64,000 nt of DNA, from contig CBDAQG010000002.1 in assembly GCA_965198995.1 (NCBI GenBank), positions 558,001 through 622,000 on the forward strand, read 5' to 3'. The translations under genes and the position numbers were made by a program. The notes beneath the pieces are model-generated. The model saw nothing but the letters and a program-made list of their open reading frames with translations, ran no database searches and was not told the DNA's origin. The stretch is from CAXMMR01 sp965198995 (lineage in GTDB: Bacteria > Pseudomonadota > Alphaproteobacteria > Acetobacterales > Acetobacteraceae). This document shows positions 16,957 to 25,325 of this stretch, piece after piece (position 1 is the stretch's first letter; each line of letters starts with the position of its first letter).

Positions 16957-18602
16957 GCTTCCTTGTCGACATCTTCGGCTATCTCAGCATCCTGCTGCAT
17001 GGTCTGGTTCTGGTCACCCAATCGGCTGCCCTGGGTGGCATGCTGTTCCTGGTGTTCCTCGCCCGACCGCTCGTCGGCATCGTGCCGGCCGGGGAGCGCC
17101 TCATTCCGCGCACCGCAAGGCTTGCCGGCTGGAGCGCAGTGGGCCTGGCCACATGCGAGGCGCTCAATGTAGCGCTGCAGACGGCAGTGATCGTCGCCAC
17201 AGTCTCCTTGTCGCCGCTCGACGTCCTGTCGGCCAGCTTTGCTGTCGCGGGCATGGTCAAGATCGCCGCGGCGCTCCTGCTTGCCGGGCTGCTGCTGCGG
17301 CCTGGCCGCACTCCCAACGCCATCCTGCTTGGGCTTGGCGTGGTAGAATTGCTAGCGGCTGTCGCCACGACGCACGCGGCGGCTAGGATGACCGACAACG
17401 GCGTTCTGCTGTTTGCCGAGGGGGTGCATCAGCTCGGTGCAGCCATCTGGATTGGCGGCATACCCTGCTTCATCATGGCGCTCTCGCAGGCTGTGACCAG
17501 CAGCGACTGGCGTGCGATCGGTGGTCGCTTCTCGCGAATGTCGATGGTCGGCGTGGCGTGCCTGCTGCTGTCTGGCATCACCATGTCGCTGTTCTACATC
17601 GGTTCATGGGCCGGCCTCTACGGCACCGCCTACGGTGTCATGGTCGCGGCCAAGGTCGGCATGTTCGTGATGCTGCTGGCGCTCGGCTTTGGCAACCTGC
17701 TGGTGACGGAACGGCTGCGATCGTCGCCTGACGCGCCAGTACAGCGCCTGCGACGCTTCGCCGAGGTCGAAATTGGCATCGGCATCACCGTGCTGTTTAC
17801 CGCAGCCTCGTTGACCTCCGTGCCGCCCGCGATTGACCTCACCCAGGATCGTGCAAGCTGGCAGGAAATCGTCGCCCGAGATCTCTCGCCGCGGCTGCCC
17901 ACCTTGCGCTCACCTGACTATGACAAGCTGGGCATACCGGCACTGCAGGCACAGCTCGACCGCGAGGCGGCAGCGCGGCGCGCCAAGCCGCTTCCGGCGT
18001 TCATCGAGGGTGCGGGTGACCTGCCGCCGCGAAATGCCGAAGACATTGCCTGGTCGGAGTATAATCATCATTGGGCCGGCATCTTCGTCATCCTGATCGG
18101 CCTGTTGGCCGGCCTGAATGCGCTCGGCTTGAGATGGGCCCGCCATTGGCCGCTGCTGTTCTTCGGCCTGGCTGGCTTTCTGCTGCTGCGCTCCGATCCC
18201 GAAGTCTGGCCGCTCGGCGACATCGGCTTCTTCACCAGCCTGCGCGATGTGGAGGTGGTGCAGCATCGCATGTTCGTCGTTCTGCTCGCCGCATTCGGCT
18301 GGTTCGAGTGGCGGGTAAGGACCGGTCGGGACCGCCGTCCCGGCGCGGCGCTCGTCTTCCCGATCCTGACGGCCGTTGGCAGCGCCTTGCTGCTGACGCA
18401 CTCGCACCAGATCGCCAACGTCAAGGATCAATTGCTGATCGAGATCACCCACACGCCGTTGGCGCTGTCGGGCCTCGCGGCAGCGTGGGCGCGTTGGCTG
18501 GAGCTGCGACTTTCGGGCAAAGTGTCCCGGCTCGCCGGCTACGTGTGGCCGATCTGCTTCGTCCTAATCGGGCTTCTGCTGTTCTTCTACCGAGAGGCCT
18601 GA
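16953..18602 (+). CDS. copD: CopD-family copper-transport membrane protein
   Basis: A 549-residue polytopic inner-membrane protein with about a dozen hydrophobic segments. The first 300 residues match the CopD domain, including the histidine-bearing EGVHQLGAAIWIGG segment. A soluble stretch of about 90 residues follows (IDLTQDRASWQEIVARDLSPRL onward). The last part has a second membrane block beginning at HHWAGIFVILIGL and containing LLTHSHQIANVKD. It probably imports or distributes copper together with CopC. It starts at GTG overlapping the copC stop. It is longer than minimal CopD proteins because of the C-terminal membrane block. Confidence 0.87.
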   Translation: MSFLVDIFGYLSILLHGLVLVTQSAALGGMLFLVFLARPLVGIVPAGERLIPRTARLAGWSAVGLATCEALNVALQTAVIVATVSLSPLDVLSASFAVAGMVKIAAALLLAGLLLRPGRTPNAILLGLGVVELLAAVATTHAAARMTDNGVLLFAEGVHQLGAAIWIGGIPCFIMALSQAVTSSDWRAIGGRFSRMSMVGVACLLLSGITMSLFYIGSWAGLYGTAYGVMVAAKVGMFVMLLALGFGNLLVTERLRSSPDAPVQRLRRFAEVEIGIGITVLFTAASLTSVPPAIDLTQDRASWQEIVARDLSPRLPTLRSPDYDKLGIPALQAQLDREAAARRAKPLPAFIEGAGDLPPRNAEDIAWSEYNHHWAGIFVILIGLLAGLNALGLRWARHWPLLFFGLAGFLLLRSDPEVWPLGDIGFFTSLRDVEVVQHRMFVVLLAAFGWFEWRVRTGRDRRPGAALVFPILTAVGSALLLTHSHQIANVKDQLLIEITHTPLALSGLAAAWARWLELRLSGKVSRLAGYVWPICFVLIGLLLFFYREA

Positions 18603-18603
18603 T

Positions 18604-19485
18604 CTAGAGGACGCCAACCTGGAAGCGGATCTTGGCCTCCAAACGACCCCCGGGCGCCAGTGCGACAATCCCGTTCTCGGCAATCTCCAGATGGTTAACG
18701 CCGTTCGACATGTTGCTCACCGGCTCGATGCCAAAGTAGTCGCGTCCCTCGGGAGTGAACAGCACAAGGTGGCGCAGCGTCGTCGGCGCCGTGATGGTCA
18801 GTGTCTCGCCTCGGTTTGGCCAGCCGATCAGGACCGAGCCGTTCCAGCCTTCGTAGCAGTTATCGATCTTCGGGCCGACGATCTGCCGCGTCGTCCGGTA
18901 GTCCCAACCTCCTTCGACCGACAGCCGGCGCTCCGGTAAGCCGTCATCACCACTCTGCCACACCGCCGTCGCGCCGAACTGCAGCGTGGTGCCAGCTTCG
19001 CGGGTCACGTAAGGGTGCAGCCCGATGCCCGCCGGCATTACCCGCGTATCACGATTGGTGATGCCGATGGTAATTTCGACCGACGTCTCGTCAAGACGAT
19101 ACATCTGGTCGGCAGCGTAGCGGAACGGCCACTGCGCCATCGGGTCGGCCGGCGGATTGTGCTCCAGGCTGACCTTGGCCTCGCGCGCACTTGCCGCATC
19201 GACGTGCCAGCGTCGCATCCATCCATTACCGTGGATCGTGTGCGGCTCGTCATCGAAGTTCGGCGCCAGCTGGTAGGCCGCACCGTCCCAGGTAAAGCGG
19301 CCATAGCCTATTCGATTCGAGAACGGCACCAGCGGGTAGGCGGCAAGAGGACCTGGCTGCGCAATCAAGTTTGGATCTGCAACCGGATGGAACAACGGCC
19401 GACCGGCGCTGGTAAAGCTGGCGATTGCGCCACCCCGCTCCGGCGCCAAGGTCAGTTCAAGTCGGCCTGCCGAAAGCGTGACCAT
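18604..19485 (-). CDS. Aldose 1-epimerase family protein
   Basis: A 293-residue beta-sandwich mutarotase-like protein. Conserved residues are seen in PFSNRIGYGRF (Arg), HTIHGNGW (His), GLHPY (catalytic His) and GIEPVSNMSNGVN (catalytic Glu). It would interconvert alpha and beta anomers of an aldose. The ATG at 19485 fits the family N-terminus; an upstream in-frame extension into recR is not expected to be real. It is 10 bases downstream of recR in the same direction and one base from convergent copD. Confidence 0.87.
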   Translation of the reverse strand: MVTLSAGRLELTLAPERGGAIASFTSAGRPLFHPVADPNLIAQPGPLAAYPLVPFSNRIGYGRFTWDGAAYQLAPNFDDEPHTIHGNGWMRRWHVDAASAREAKVSLEHNPPADPMAQWPFRYAADQMYRLDETSVEITIGITNRDTRVMPAGIGLHPYVTREAGTTLQFGATAVWQSGDDGLPERRLSVEGGWDYRTTRQIVGPKIDNCYEGWNGSVLIGWPNRGETLTITAPTTLRHLVLFTPEGRDYFGIEPVSNMSNGVNHLEIAENGIVALAPGGRLEAKIRFQVGVL

Positions 19486-19495
19486 GATGCGATCC

Positions 19496-20092
19496 TCATG
19501 GCTGGGCTCGACGCGTTCGCAGCGCCGCTGCCAGCGTTCCTTCATCCAGCAACTCCAGGGCGCCGCCGATCGGCAGACCCTGACCAACCTGTGTCACCGT
19601 CACGCCGAGCCCCGCAAGACGTTCCGTCAGCCAGTGCGCCGTGGTCGCCCCCTCGATCGTCGCCGAGAGTGCCAAGATCACCTCCTCGACACCGCCGGCG
19701 CCGATGCGCGTGAGCAACGGACCTACGGCAAGATCATCCGGACTGACGCCGGCTAGCACTGAAAGCGTCCCGCCCAGCACTTGATAGACCCCGTCGTAAA
19801 CCCGGGCTCGCTCCAGCGCCCAGAGGTCTGCTACCCCTTCGATCACGCAGATCGTACCGTGATCCCGAACGCGATCGCTGCAGATGCGACATGGCGACAC
19901 GCTATCGAGGTTACCGCACGTGTCGCAACTGCGCACAGCCCGTGCGGCCGCATTCAGTGCCGCCGCCAGCGGCACCATTCGCGATTGCGGCTGCTGCAGT
20001 AACTTGAGCGTCGCGCGTCGGGCGCTCCTTGGGCCAAGGCCCGGCAACATCGCAAGCAGGGTGATGAGGTGCTCGACCTCCGGGCCGCCCAT
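19496..20092 (-). CDS. recR: Recombination mediator protein RecR
   Basis: A 198-residue protein of standard RecR length. It has the helix-hairpin-helix LPGLGPRSARRATL, the zinc motif CDTCGNLDSVSPCRIC and a Toprim domain starting at ICVIEGVADLWALE. RecR works with RecF/RecO to load RecA at gaps. It follows ybaB by 39 bases in the widely conserved dnaX-ybaB-recR order. Confidence 0.96.
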   Translation of the reverse strand: MGGPEVEHLITLLAMLPGLGPRSARRATLKLLQQPQSRMVPLAAALNAAARAVRSCDTCGNLDSVSPCRICSDRVRDHGTICVIEGVADLWALERARVYDGVYQVLGGTLSVLAGVSPDDLAVGPLLTRIGAGGVEEVILALSATIEGATTAHWLTERLAGLGVTVTQVGQGLPIGGALELLDEGTLAAALRTRRAQP

Positions 20093-20131
20093 GTCTGATG
20101 ACCTTCAGATCGTTCAATCACGGCCGACAGG

Positions 20132-20455
20132 TCAGAACGGCAGCTTCATGCCGCCGGGCAGCTGCATGCCACCGGTGACCTTCTGCATTTCGTCAGCCGT
20201 CATCGCCTCGACCTTGCGGCGCGCGTCGGCATGGGCGGCCACGACGAGGTCCTCCAACATCTCGGTCTCCGCCGGGTCTGCCAGCTTGGGATCGATCTTG
20301 ATGCGGGTCAGCTCGCCTTTGCCGGTCATGGTTACGAGGACCATGCCAGCGCCGGCCGCCCCCTCGATTTCTATCGTCTCCAGCTTTGCCTGCATCTCCT
20401 GCATCTTGGCCTGCATCTGCGAGGCCTGCTTCATCAGCCCGGCTATGTTCTTCAA
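20132..20455 (-). CDS. YbaB/EbfC nucleoid-associated protein
   Basis: A 107-residue protein with the family's N-terminal coiled region (LMKQASQMQAKMQEMQAKL), central VTMTGKGELTRIKIDP and a C-terminal helix ending in TGGMQLPGGMKLPF. YbaB proteins bind DNA as dimers and are nearly always next to dnaX and recR. The ATG overlaps the dnaX stop (ATGA), so translation is probably coupled. Confidence 0.95.
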   Translation of the reverse strand: MKNIAGLMKQASQMQAKMQEMQAKLETIEIEGAAGAGMVLVTMTGKGELTRIKIDPKLADPAETEMLEDLVVAAHADARRKVEAMTADEMQKVTGGMQLPGGMKLPF

Positions 20456-22380
20456 AGGTCGATCTCCATCAAGTCTGTCACGTCGGTGTCCAACGACCCT
20501 GTGACGTCGGCGGCTGCCGACCCTGTGATGTCGGCGTCCGCCGACTCTGTGGCGTCGGTATCCGAAGTCTCTGTGGCGTCGGTGTCCGAAGCCTCTGTGG
20601 CGTCGGTGTCCGACGACGCGAGTGGAGGCACCACGTTCCCGTCGATCTCCCCGGCGACAACGGAAATACCTCTTGCCTCGTCAAGCTCGATGCTGCGCAG
20701 CACGGCGCCCGGGAATGCCTCGAGAACAGCGCGGATGAGCGGGTGTTCTCCGGCGTCACGCCGGGTGGCAAGCGCCTCTGCGGCGTCCTTGGCTGCGAGC
20801 GTCGGCTCACCCGGTGCGTTCGATAAGGCGATCGTCCACCGCACGCCAGTGGCATCAAGCAGCAACGCGGCCAACTTCGTCGCCAGATCCCGCGGCGCCG
20901 CCGCATCCGGACGAAGTTCAATGATGGGTGGTGCATAACGAACAAGATGCACCGATTGCTGCAGGTGGCCGCCAAGCAGAGGTTCGCGCGCTGCGACAGC
21001 GAGCGCGATCAGGTCACGAAACCGCGACGGCATTGCCGCACGGGGAGCAGCTATCGCCTCACGGCGAAGGGCTAATGCTCCGGCACGTGCGATTGGCGCC
21101 GGCGATATGCTGTCCTGACGCGCCAATGCCAAGGCGGCACTCGCAGGCGCCGTGGGCGAGCGCCGCAGCTCGGAGACGAGCTCGCCCGGGGACGGCATGT
21201 CGGCAACGTGGCAAAGCCGGATCAGCACCATCTCGGCCGCGGCGCGTCGGTCCGGTGCAATGTCGAGCTCGGTGAGACCCTTCAGCAGCATCTGCCAGAT
21301 GCGAGTGAGCGCCGGTATGCCAAGCCGGCCGGCCAGCGCGGCGCCACGCACGCGCTCCAGCTCCGTCAGCTCGTTGCTGCTGCGCAACGCCGGCACCGAT
21401 CGCAGCCGCGTCAGCAGGTGGCTGAGCTCGAGCAGGTCGCCCAGCATCACTCCTAGATCGGCGCCGCGTTCATGAGCGCGGTCGGTGATTGCGAGCACCG
21501 CCTCCAGATCGCCGACGACCACAGCCTCCATCAGGTCGAAGACGACAGCACGGTCAGCCAGGCCCAGCATGTCGGCGACCAGCGCGGCACCGATCTCCGG
21601 CTGGTCCTGATCAGTCGACCCCCCGCCACCAAGCGCGATCGCCTGATCGAGCAGCGACAAACCGTCGCGCACGGAGCCGTCCGCAGCCTGAGCGATCATC
21701 GCCAGCGCGGCAGGCGCGACGCTGACGCCCTCCAGCCCGGCGATCTTGGTGAACCGCGCCGACATCTCGGCAATCGAGACCCGCCGCAGGTCGAAGCGCT
21801 GGCAGCGGGACAGCACGGTCACTGGCACCTTGCGCCACTCGGTGGTCGCGAAGATGAACTTCACATGACCGGGCGGCTCCTCAAGCGTCTTGAGCAGCGC
21901 GTTGAAGGCATTGCGGGACAGCATGTGGACCTCGTCCACAATGAAGACCTTGGTGCGCGCCTGCATCGGCCGGAACCGCGCCGCCTCGATGATCTCGCGC
22001 ACGTCGTCCACGCCGGTGCGCGACGCCGCGTCCATCTCGACGACATCGGGATGGCGGTCGACCAGGATCGCACGACACTCGGCGCACACTCCGCAGGGCG
22101 TCGCCGTCGGGCCGCCATCGCCGCTCGGGCCGGTGCAGTTCAGGGCGCGCGCCATGATGCGCGCGGTGCTGGTCTTGCCGACACCGCGCACGCCAGTGAG
22201 CATGAACGCGTGCGCGATCCGACCAAGCGCAAAGGCGTTGCGCAGGGTCCGGACCATGGCATCCTGGCCGATCAGATCCGCAAGGTCGATGGGCCGATAT
22301 TTACGCGCCAGCACGCGATAGGCGACCGCCTCCGGTCGCGCCACCTGAACCGCGACGTCCTGGCTGAAGAGGCCTGACAT
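20452..22380 (-). CDS. dnaX: DNA polymerase III subunit gamma/tau DnaX
   Basis: A 642-residue clamp-loader ATPase. Walker A is GVRGVGKTSTARIMARALNC, the zinc cluster is CTGPSG..CGVCAEC, Walker B is VFIVDEVHMLS, and the sensor/arginine-finger region is ATTEWRKVPVTVLSRCQRF. The start at ATG 22380 (MSGLFSQ) is chosen because the upstream frame enters the SRP RNA gene. Nothing like the E. coli A-rich slippery site was seen, so a gamma form is not predicted. The last 55 or so residues are an acidic tail of SDTDATE-like tandem repeats, unusual for DnaX. It heads the dnaX-ybaB-recR-galM run. Confidence 0.95.
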   Translation of the reverse strand: MSGLFSQDVAVQVARPEAVAYRVLARKYRPIDLADLIGQDAMVRTLRNAFALGRIAHAFMLTGVRGVGKTSTARIMARALNCTGPSGDGGPTATPCGVCAECRAILVDRHPDVVEMDAASRTGVDDVREIIEAARFRPMQARTKVFIVDEVHMLSRNAFNALLKTLEEPPGHVKFIFATTEWRKVPVTVLSRCQRFDLRRVSIAEMSARFTKIAGLEGVSVAPAALAMIAQAADGSVRDGLSLLDQAIALGGGGSTDQDQPEIGAALVADMLGLADRAVVFDLMEAVVVGDLEAVLAITDRAHERGADLGVMLGDLLELSHLLTRLRSVPALRSSNELTELERVRGAALAGRLGIPALTRIWQMLLKGLTELDIAPDRRAAAEMVLIRLCHVADMPSPGELVSELRRSPTAPASAALALARQDSISPAPIARAGALALRREAIAAPRAAMPSRFRDLIALAVAAREPLLGGHLQQSVHLVRYAPPIIELRPDAAAPRDLATKLAALLLDATGVRWTIALSNAPGEPTLAAKDAAEALATRRDAGEHPLIRAVLEAFPGAVLRSIELDEARGISVVAGEIDGNVVPPLASSDTDATEASDTDATETSDTDATESADADITGSAAADVTGSLDTDVTDLMEIDL

Positions 22381-22439
22381 CGTCCTCGGCCGCTCCCCTG
22401 TCCGTCGTCCTGGCCGCGCGAGGCGTTCTAAGCGTAAGT

Positions 22440-22535
22440 GGGAGGCCGGCAAGCAACCCGTGCGGAAACCCGCTGCGGCTGCTTCCTTCCGGACCTGACC
22501 GGGTTGGCGAGGCGCACGTCCACCGCCGACCTCCC
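22440..22535 (-). ncRNA. ffs: Signal recognition particle RNA, small bacterial (4.5S) type
   Basis: The minus strand carries the nearly invariant SRP RNA core AGGTCCGGAAGGAAGCAGC (22496-22478), which contains the GGAA tetraloop and the symmetric internal loop bound by Ffh. The ends pair as GGGAGG (22535-22530) with CCTCCC (22445-22440), giving a roughly 96-nt hairpin of standard size. It lies 59 bases upstream of dnaX on the same strand, a common alphaproteobacterial arrangement. Exact ends are inferred from pairing. Confidence 0.93.
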
Positions 22536-22633
22536 GAGCCGAGCCTACCACAGCCAGGCGGGGGTGCGGCAAGTCCGGCGCGGGTGCGCGTCACCCCGCC
22601 ATCGTGGCGAGTGAGTTGCCGCCCAAGGCGGCG

Positions 22634-23557
22634 ATGTGCGATCGACATGGCATGAGCATGCCTGTCAGCCGCCACACTCACTTCTATGCCGGCAACGGGC
22701 TCGAACGCGTTGACCAGCAGCGCGACGACCCCGACTGGGTGACGGCTCGGCTCGTGGATCCCGCCAGCCTCTTCCTGCCGATCTGGCGCGAGCGGTCGCT
22801 GGTCCTGCCCTCAGCACCAACGATGCTTCAGCTCAGCAGGCGGCATCTGGAGGAGCTCTGCCCCGGCGGTGATTGGGTCCTGCTGGGTATGCAGGCGGGG
22901 CAGGCGGTGTTTGCGGTTGACGTCTCGGCCTACGACGCGCCAGCCCGCCTCGCCCGGGACGGCGCCGTCTTTGAGGATCTGCGTCGGGTCGGCCCGCGTC
23001 TGCCACGCGAAGAGGCAGCCCTCCTCGCGCAGGCCCGCGCCCTGATCTATTGGCGAAGCCGTCACCGCTTCTGTCCGGCTTGCGGCGCCGGCGTGACGCC
23101 ACGGCGTGCCGGCATGATGCTTGCCTGCTCCGGCTGCGGCGCGCATCACTTTCCGCGCACCGACCCTGCCGTCATCATGGCCGTCACCTTCGGCGAGCGC
23201 ATCCTGCTGGGCCGATCGCCGCGCTTCCCGCCAGGGCTGTTTTCAACCTTGGCCGGCTTCGTCGAGCCGGGCGAGAGCCTGGAGGAGGCAGTTGCCCGCG
23301 AGGTCTTCGAGGAGGTTGGCGTGCAGGTGCGCGACGTCGTCTACCACTCAAGCCAACCCTGGCCGTTTCCGGCCTCCATCATGCTTGGCTTCACCGCCAC
23401 GGCCGAGAGCCAGGCGATCACGATCGATCCGTCCGAAATCGTCGAGGCGCGCTGGTTTGACCGAGCCAGCATCGCTGCCCCCGATCAGCACGGCTTCGCC
23501 CTGCCCGGAGCGGCCAGCATCGCCCGCCAACTGATAGAGGATTGGCGTGCCGCATGA
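22634..23557 (+). CDS. nudC: NAD(+) diphosphatase NudC (Nudix)
   Basis: About 307 residues. The zinc ribbon CPACGAG..CSGCGAHHFPR precedes the Nudix box GFVEPGESLEEAVAREVFEE, and the NudC signature SQPWPFPASIMLGF follows it. The enzyme cleaves NADH/NAD and can remove NAD caps from RNA. Start choice is uncertain: GTG at 22604, ATG at 22634 (preceded by AAGGCGGCG) and ATGs at 22652 and 22658 are all in frame and before the conserved region. It is divergent from ffs-dnaX. Confidence 0.92.
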   Translation: MCDRHGMSMPVSRHTHFYAGNGLERVDQQRDDPDWVTARLVDPASLFLPIWRERSLVLPSAPTMLQLSRRHLEELCPGGDWVLLGMQAGQAVFAVDVSAYDAPARLARDGAVFEDLRRVGPRLPREEAALLAQARALIYWRSRHRFCPACGAGVTPRRAGMMLACSGCGAHHFPRTDPAVIMAVTFGERILLGRSPRFPPGLFSTLAGFVEPGESLEEAVAREVFEEVGVQVRDVVYHSSQPWPFPASIMLGFTATAESQAITIDPSEIVEARWFDRASIAAPDQHGFALPGAASIARQLIEDWRAA

Positions 23558-23593
23558 ACCTGGTGCGGCCAATCTACACGCCTGGACGACACA

Positions 23594-24451
23594 TCAGCCG
23601 GTTGGATGCGCACCCGCGGGCTGCCGCTGGCTGGCGCGCTCATAGACGCCCAGTATGCGGATTTCGCGCGAAAAGAATGAAAGCTCTTCCAGCGCTAGTC
23701 GCAGCGCCGGCTGCTCAGGGTGGCCCTCGACGTCGCAGAGGAACTGGGTCGCCGTGAACTGGCCGTCGACCATGTAGCTCTCGAGCTTGGTCATGTTGAC
23801 GCCGTTGGTGGCAAACCCGCCGAGTGCCTTGTAAAGCGCCGCCGGCACATTGCGCACGTGGAACATGAACGTCGTGACCAGCCCGGCCGTCTCTGGTGCG
23901 GCGGCCTCGGAGCGGCAGGCGGCAATGTAGAAGCGCGTCGTATTGTGTGCGGCATCCTCAATGTTTCGCCGCAGGATCGTCAGCCCGTAGATCTCTGCCG
24001 CCAGCGACGAGGCGACGGCTGCCTCGTCAGCGCGGCCCCACTGCGCAACCGAGCGAGCCGCACCGGCGGTGTCGGCGGCAACGATCGAGGCGATGCCAAG
24101 CTGCTGCAGCGTACGCCTGACCTGTCCGAGTGCGACGGCATGCGAGTGGGCGTGCCGGATCGTCTGCAGCGTCGCTCCCGGAACGCCCAGCAGACAGTGC
24201 TCGACGCGCTCGTAGTGCTCGCCGACGATGAACAGGCCGCTACCCGGCAGCAGGGCATGGATATCCGGCACTCGTCCTGCCAGCGTATTCTCGCAGGGCA
24301 GCATCGCTAGCGTCGCAGCGCCGGACCGCACGGCCTCAATCGCGTCCTCGAACGTGTCGCAAGGCATCGTCGGCGCGCCGGGATAGCGGGCGCGGCAGGC
24401 GAGGTCGGAGAACGCGCCCGGCGCGCCCTGGAACGCGATCGGGCCCATCAT
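23594..24451 (-). CDS. pheA: Prephenate dehydratase
   Basis: A 285-residue monofunctional PheA. The N-terminal IAFQGAPGAFSDLAC and catalytic-site AAHNTTRFYI (Thr-Arg-Phe) mark the prephenate dehydratase domain. The ACT regulatory domain follows from about residue 195, with KLESYMVDGQ close to the usual phenylalanine-binding ESRP segment. It converts prephenate to phenylpyruvate. Its ATG overlaps the kdsB stop (ATGA). It converges with nudC 36 bases away. Confidence 0.95.
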   Translation of the reverse strand: MMGPIAFQGAPGAFSDLACRARYPGAPTMPCDTFEDAIEAVRSGAATLAMLPCENTLAGRVPDIHALLPGSGLFIVGEHYERVEHCLLGVPGATLQTIRHAHSHAVALGQVRRTLQQLGIASIVAADTAGAARSVAQWGRADEAAVASSLAAEIYGLTILRRNIEDAAHNTTRFYIAACRSEAAAPETAGLVTTFMFHVRNVPAALYKALGGFATNGVNMTKLESYMVDGQFTATQFLCDVEGHPEQPALRLALEELSFFSREIRILGVYERASQRQPAGAHPTG

Positions 24452-25185
24452 TTGCAGTCGCCAAGCTGCTGCCGCGCGCGCTGGAGGTCCTCGGGCGTGT
24501 CGACACCAAACGGCGCGGCGTCGACCAGGGCGCAGCCGATGCGCAGGCCCGCCTCCAGCGCGCGGAGTTGCTCAAGCGACTCGCGACGCTCCAGACCACT
24601 CGGCGGCAATGCAACGAAGCGTCGGAGCACGCTGCGTCGATAGCCATAGAGGCCGATATGGTGGAACAGCGGACCGCTCCCCCACGGAATGGCGGCGCGG
24701 GAAAAGTACAGCGCCGGCCCGACCGCGCTGTCCGGCCCCAGCGCTGCGGCGACCTTGACCACGGCGGGGCTGGCTGCCTCAGCCTCGCTGCGGATCGGGG
24801 CCGCAAGCGTCGTAATGTCAAACTCCCGATGCTGCAGCGCCTCCAGCACGCGGGCGATATAGTGGGGCGGCACCGTCGGCAGGTCGCCCTGCAGGTTCAG
24901 CACCGTGTCAAAGGCGCCGCCGGTATCGAACGCCTCAAGAGCCGCGCTGATGCGATCCGAACCGGATGGCAGCGCCGGGTCGGTCAGCATCGCTGTGCCG
25001 CCGGCGGCACGGACAATTTCTGCGATCTCGATGTCGGCACACGCGACCAGCACCGGGCCGATTGCGGCCTGCTGAGCGATGGCGAGCACATGCAAGATCA
25101 TCGGTCGTCCGGCGATCATCGCCAGCGGCTTGCCGGGTAGCCGGGCCGACGCCATCCGGGCCGGAATCACGATGATCGGCGTCAC
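24448..25185 (-). CDS. kdsB: 3-deoxy-manno-octulosonate cytidylyltransferase KdsB
   Basis: A 245-residue CMP-Kdo synthetase activating Kdo for lipid A core assembly. The N-terminal VIPARMASARLPGKPLAMI binds CTP, LNLQGDLPTVPP contains the usual QGD/E-P motif, and HHIGLYGYRR fits the family. It is the first gene of a kdsB-pheA pair. This pairing of an LPS gene with an aromatic amino acid gene recurs in alphaproteobacteria. Confidence 0.95.
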   Translation of the reverse strand: MTPIIVIPARMASARLPGKPLAMIAGRPMILHVLAIAQQAAIGPVLVACADIEIAEIVRAAGGTAMLTDPALPSGSDRISAALEAFDTGGAFDTVLNLQGDLPTVPPHYIARVLEALQHREFDITTLAAPIRSEAEAASPAVVKVAAALGPDSAVGPALYFSRAAIPWGSGPLFHHIGLYGYRRSVLRRFVALPPSGLERRESLEQLRALEAGLRIGCALVDAAPFGVDTPEDLQRARQQLGDCK

Positions 25186-25213
25186 GTCGGCATGTCCCCG
25201 ATAGGCCGGCGGG

Positions 25214-25242
25214 TTGTGAGGCCTGCACTGTATGCATATAGA
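25214..25242 (+). promoter_or_regulatory. Candidate sigma-70-type promoter of the cytochrome c gene
   Basis: TTGTGA (25214-25219) and TATAGA (25237-25242) are separated by 17 bases in the 140-base gap between divergent kdsB and the cytochrome gene. This would start transcription about 75 bases before the ATG at 25326. It is a match by eye only. Confidence 0.45.
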
Positions 25243-25325
25243 CTACTTGTCATCATAGATGGACGTTCGGGTCGGTGCAACGCGCCGGGCCTGCCGTGAC
25301 CAAAGCATCGAGGCGCCGAGACAGC

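Noticed and set aside
20480..20620. Tandem repeats that look at first like a CRISPR-type or minisatellite array
   Set aside because: Units are 21-24 bases with no spacers and lie in frame at the 3' end of dnaX; treated as a protein tail repeat.
20452..22380. Programmed frameshift in dnaX giving a short gamma subunit
   Set aside because: No A-rich slippery heptamer or following stem was seen in the expected region.
22381..22572. N-terminal extension of DnaX
   Set aside because: It would be translated from the SRP RNA gene; the ATG at 22380 gives the normal start.
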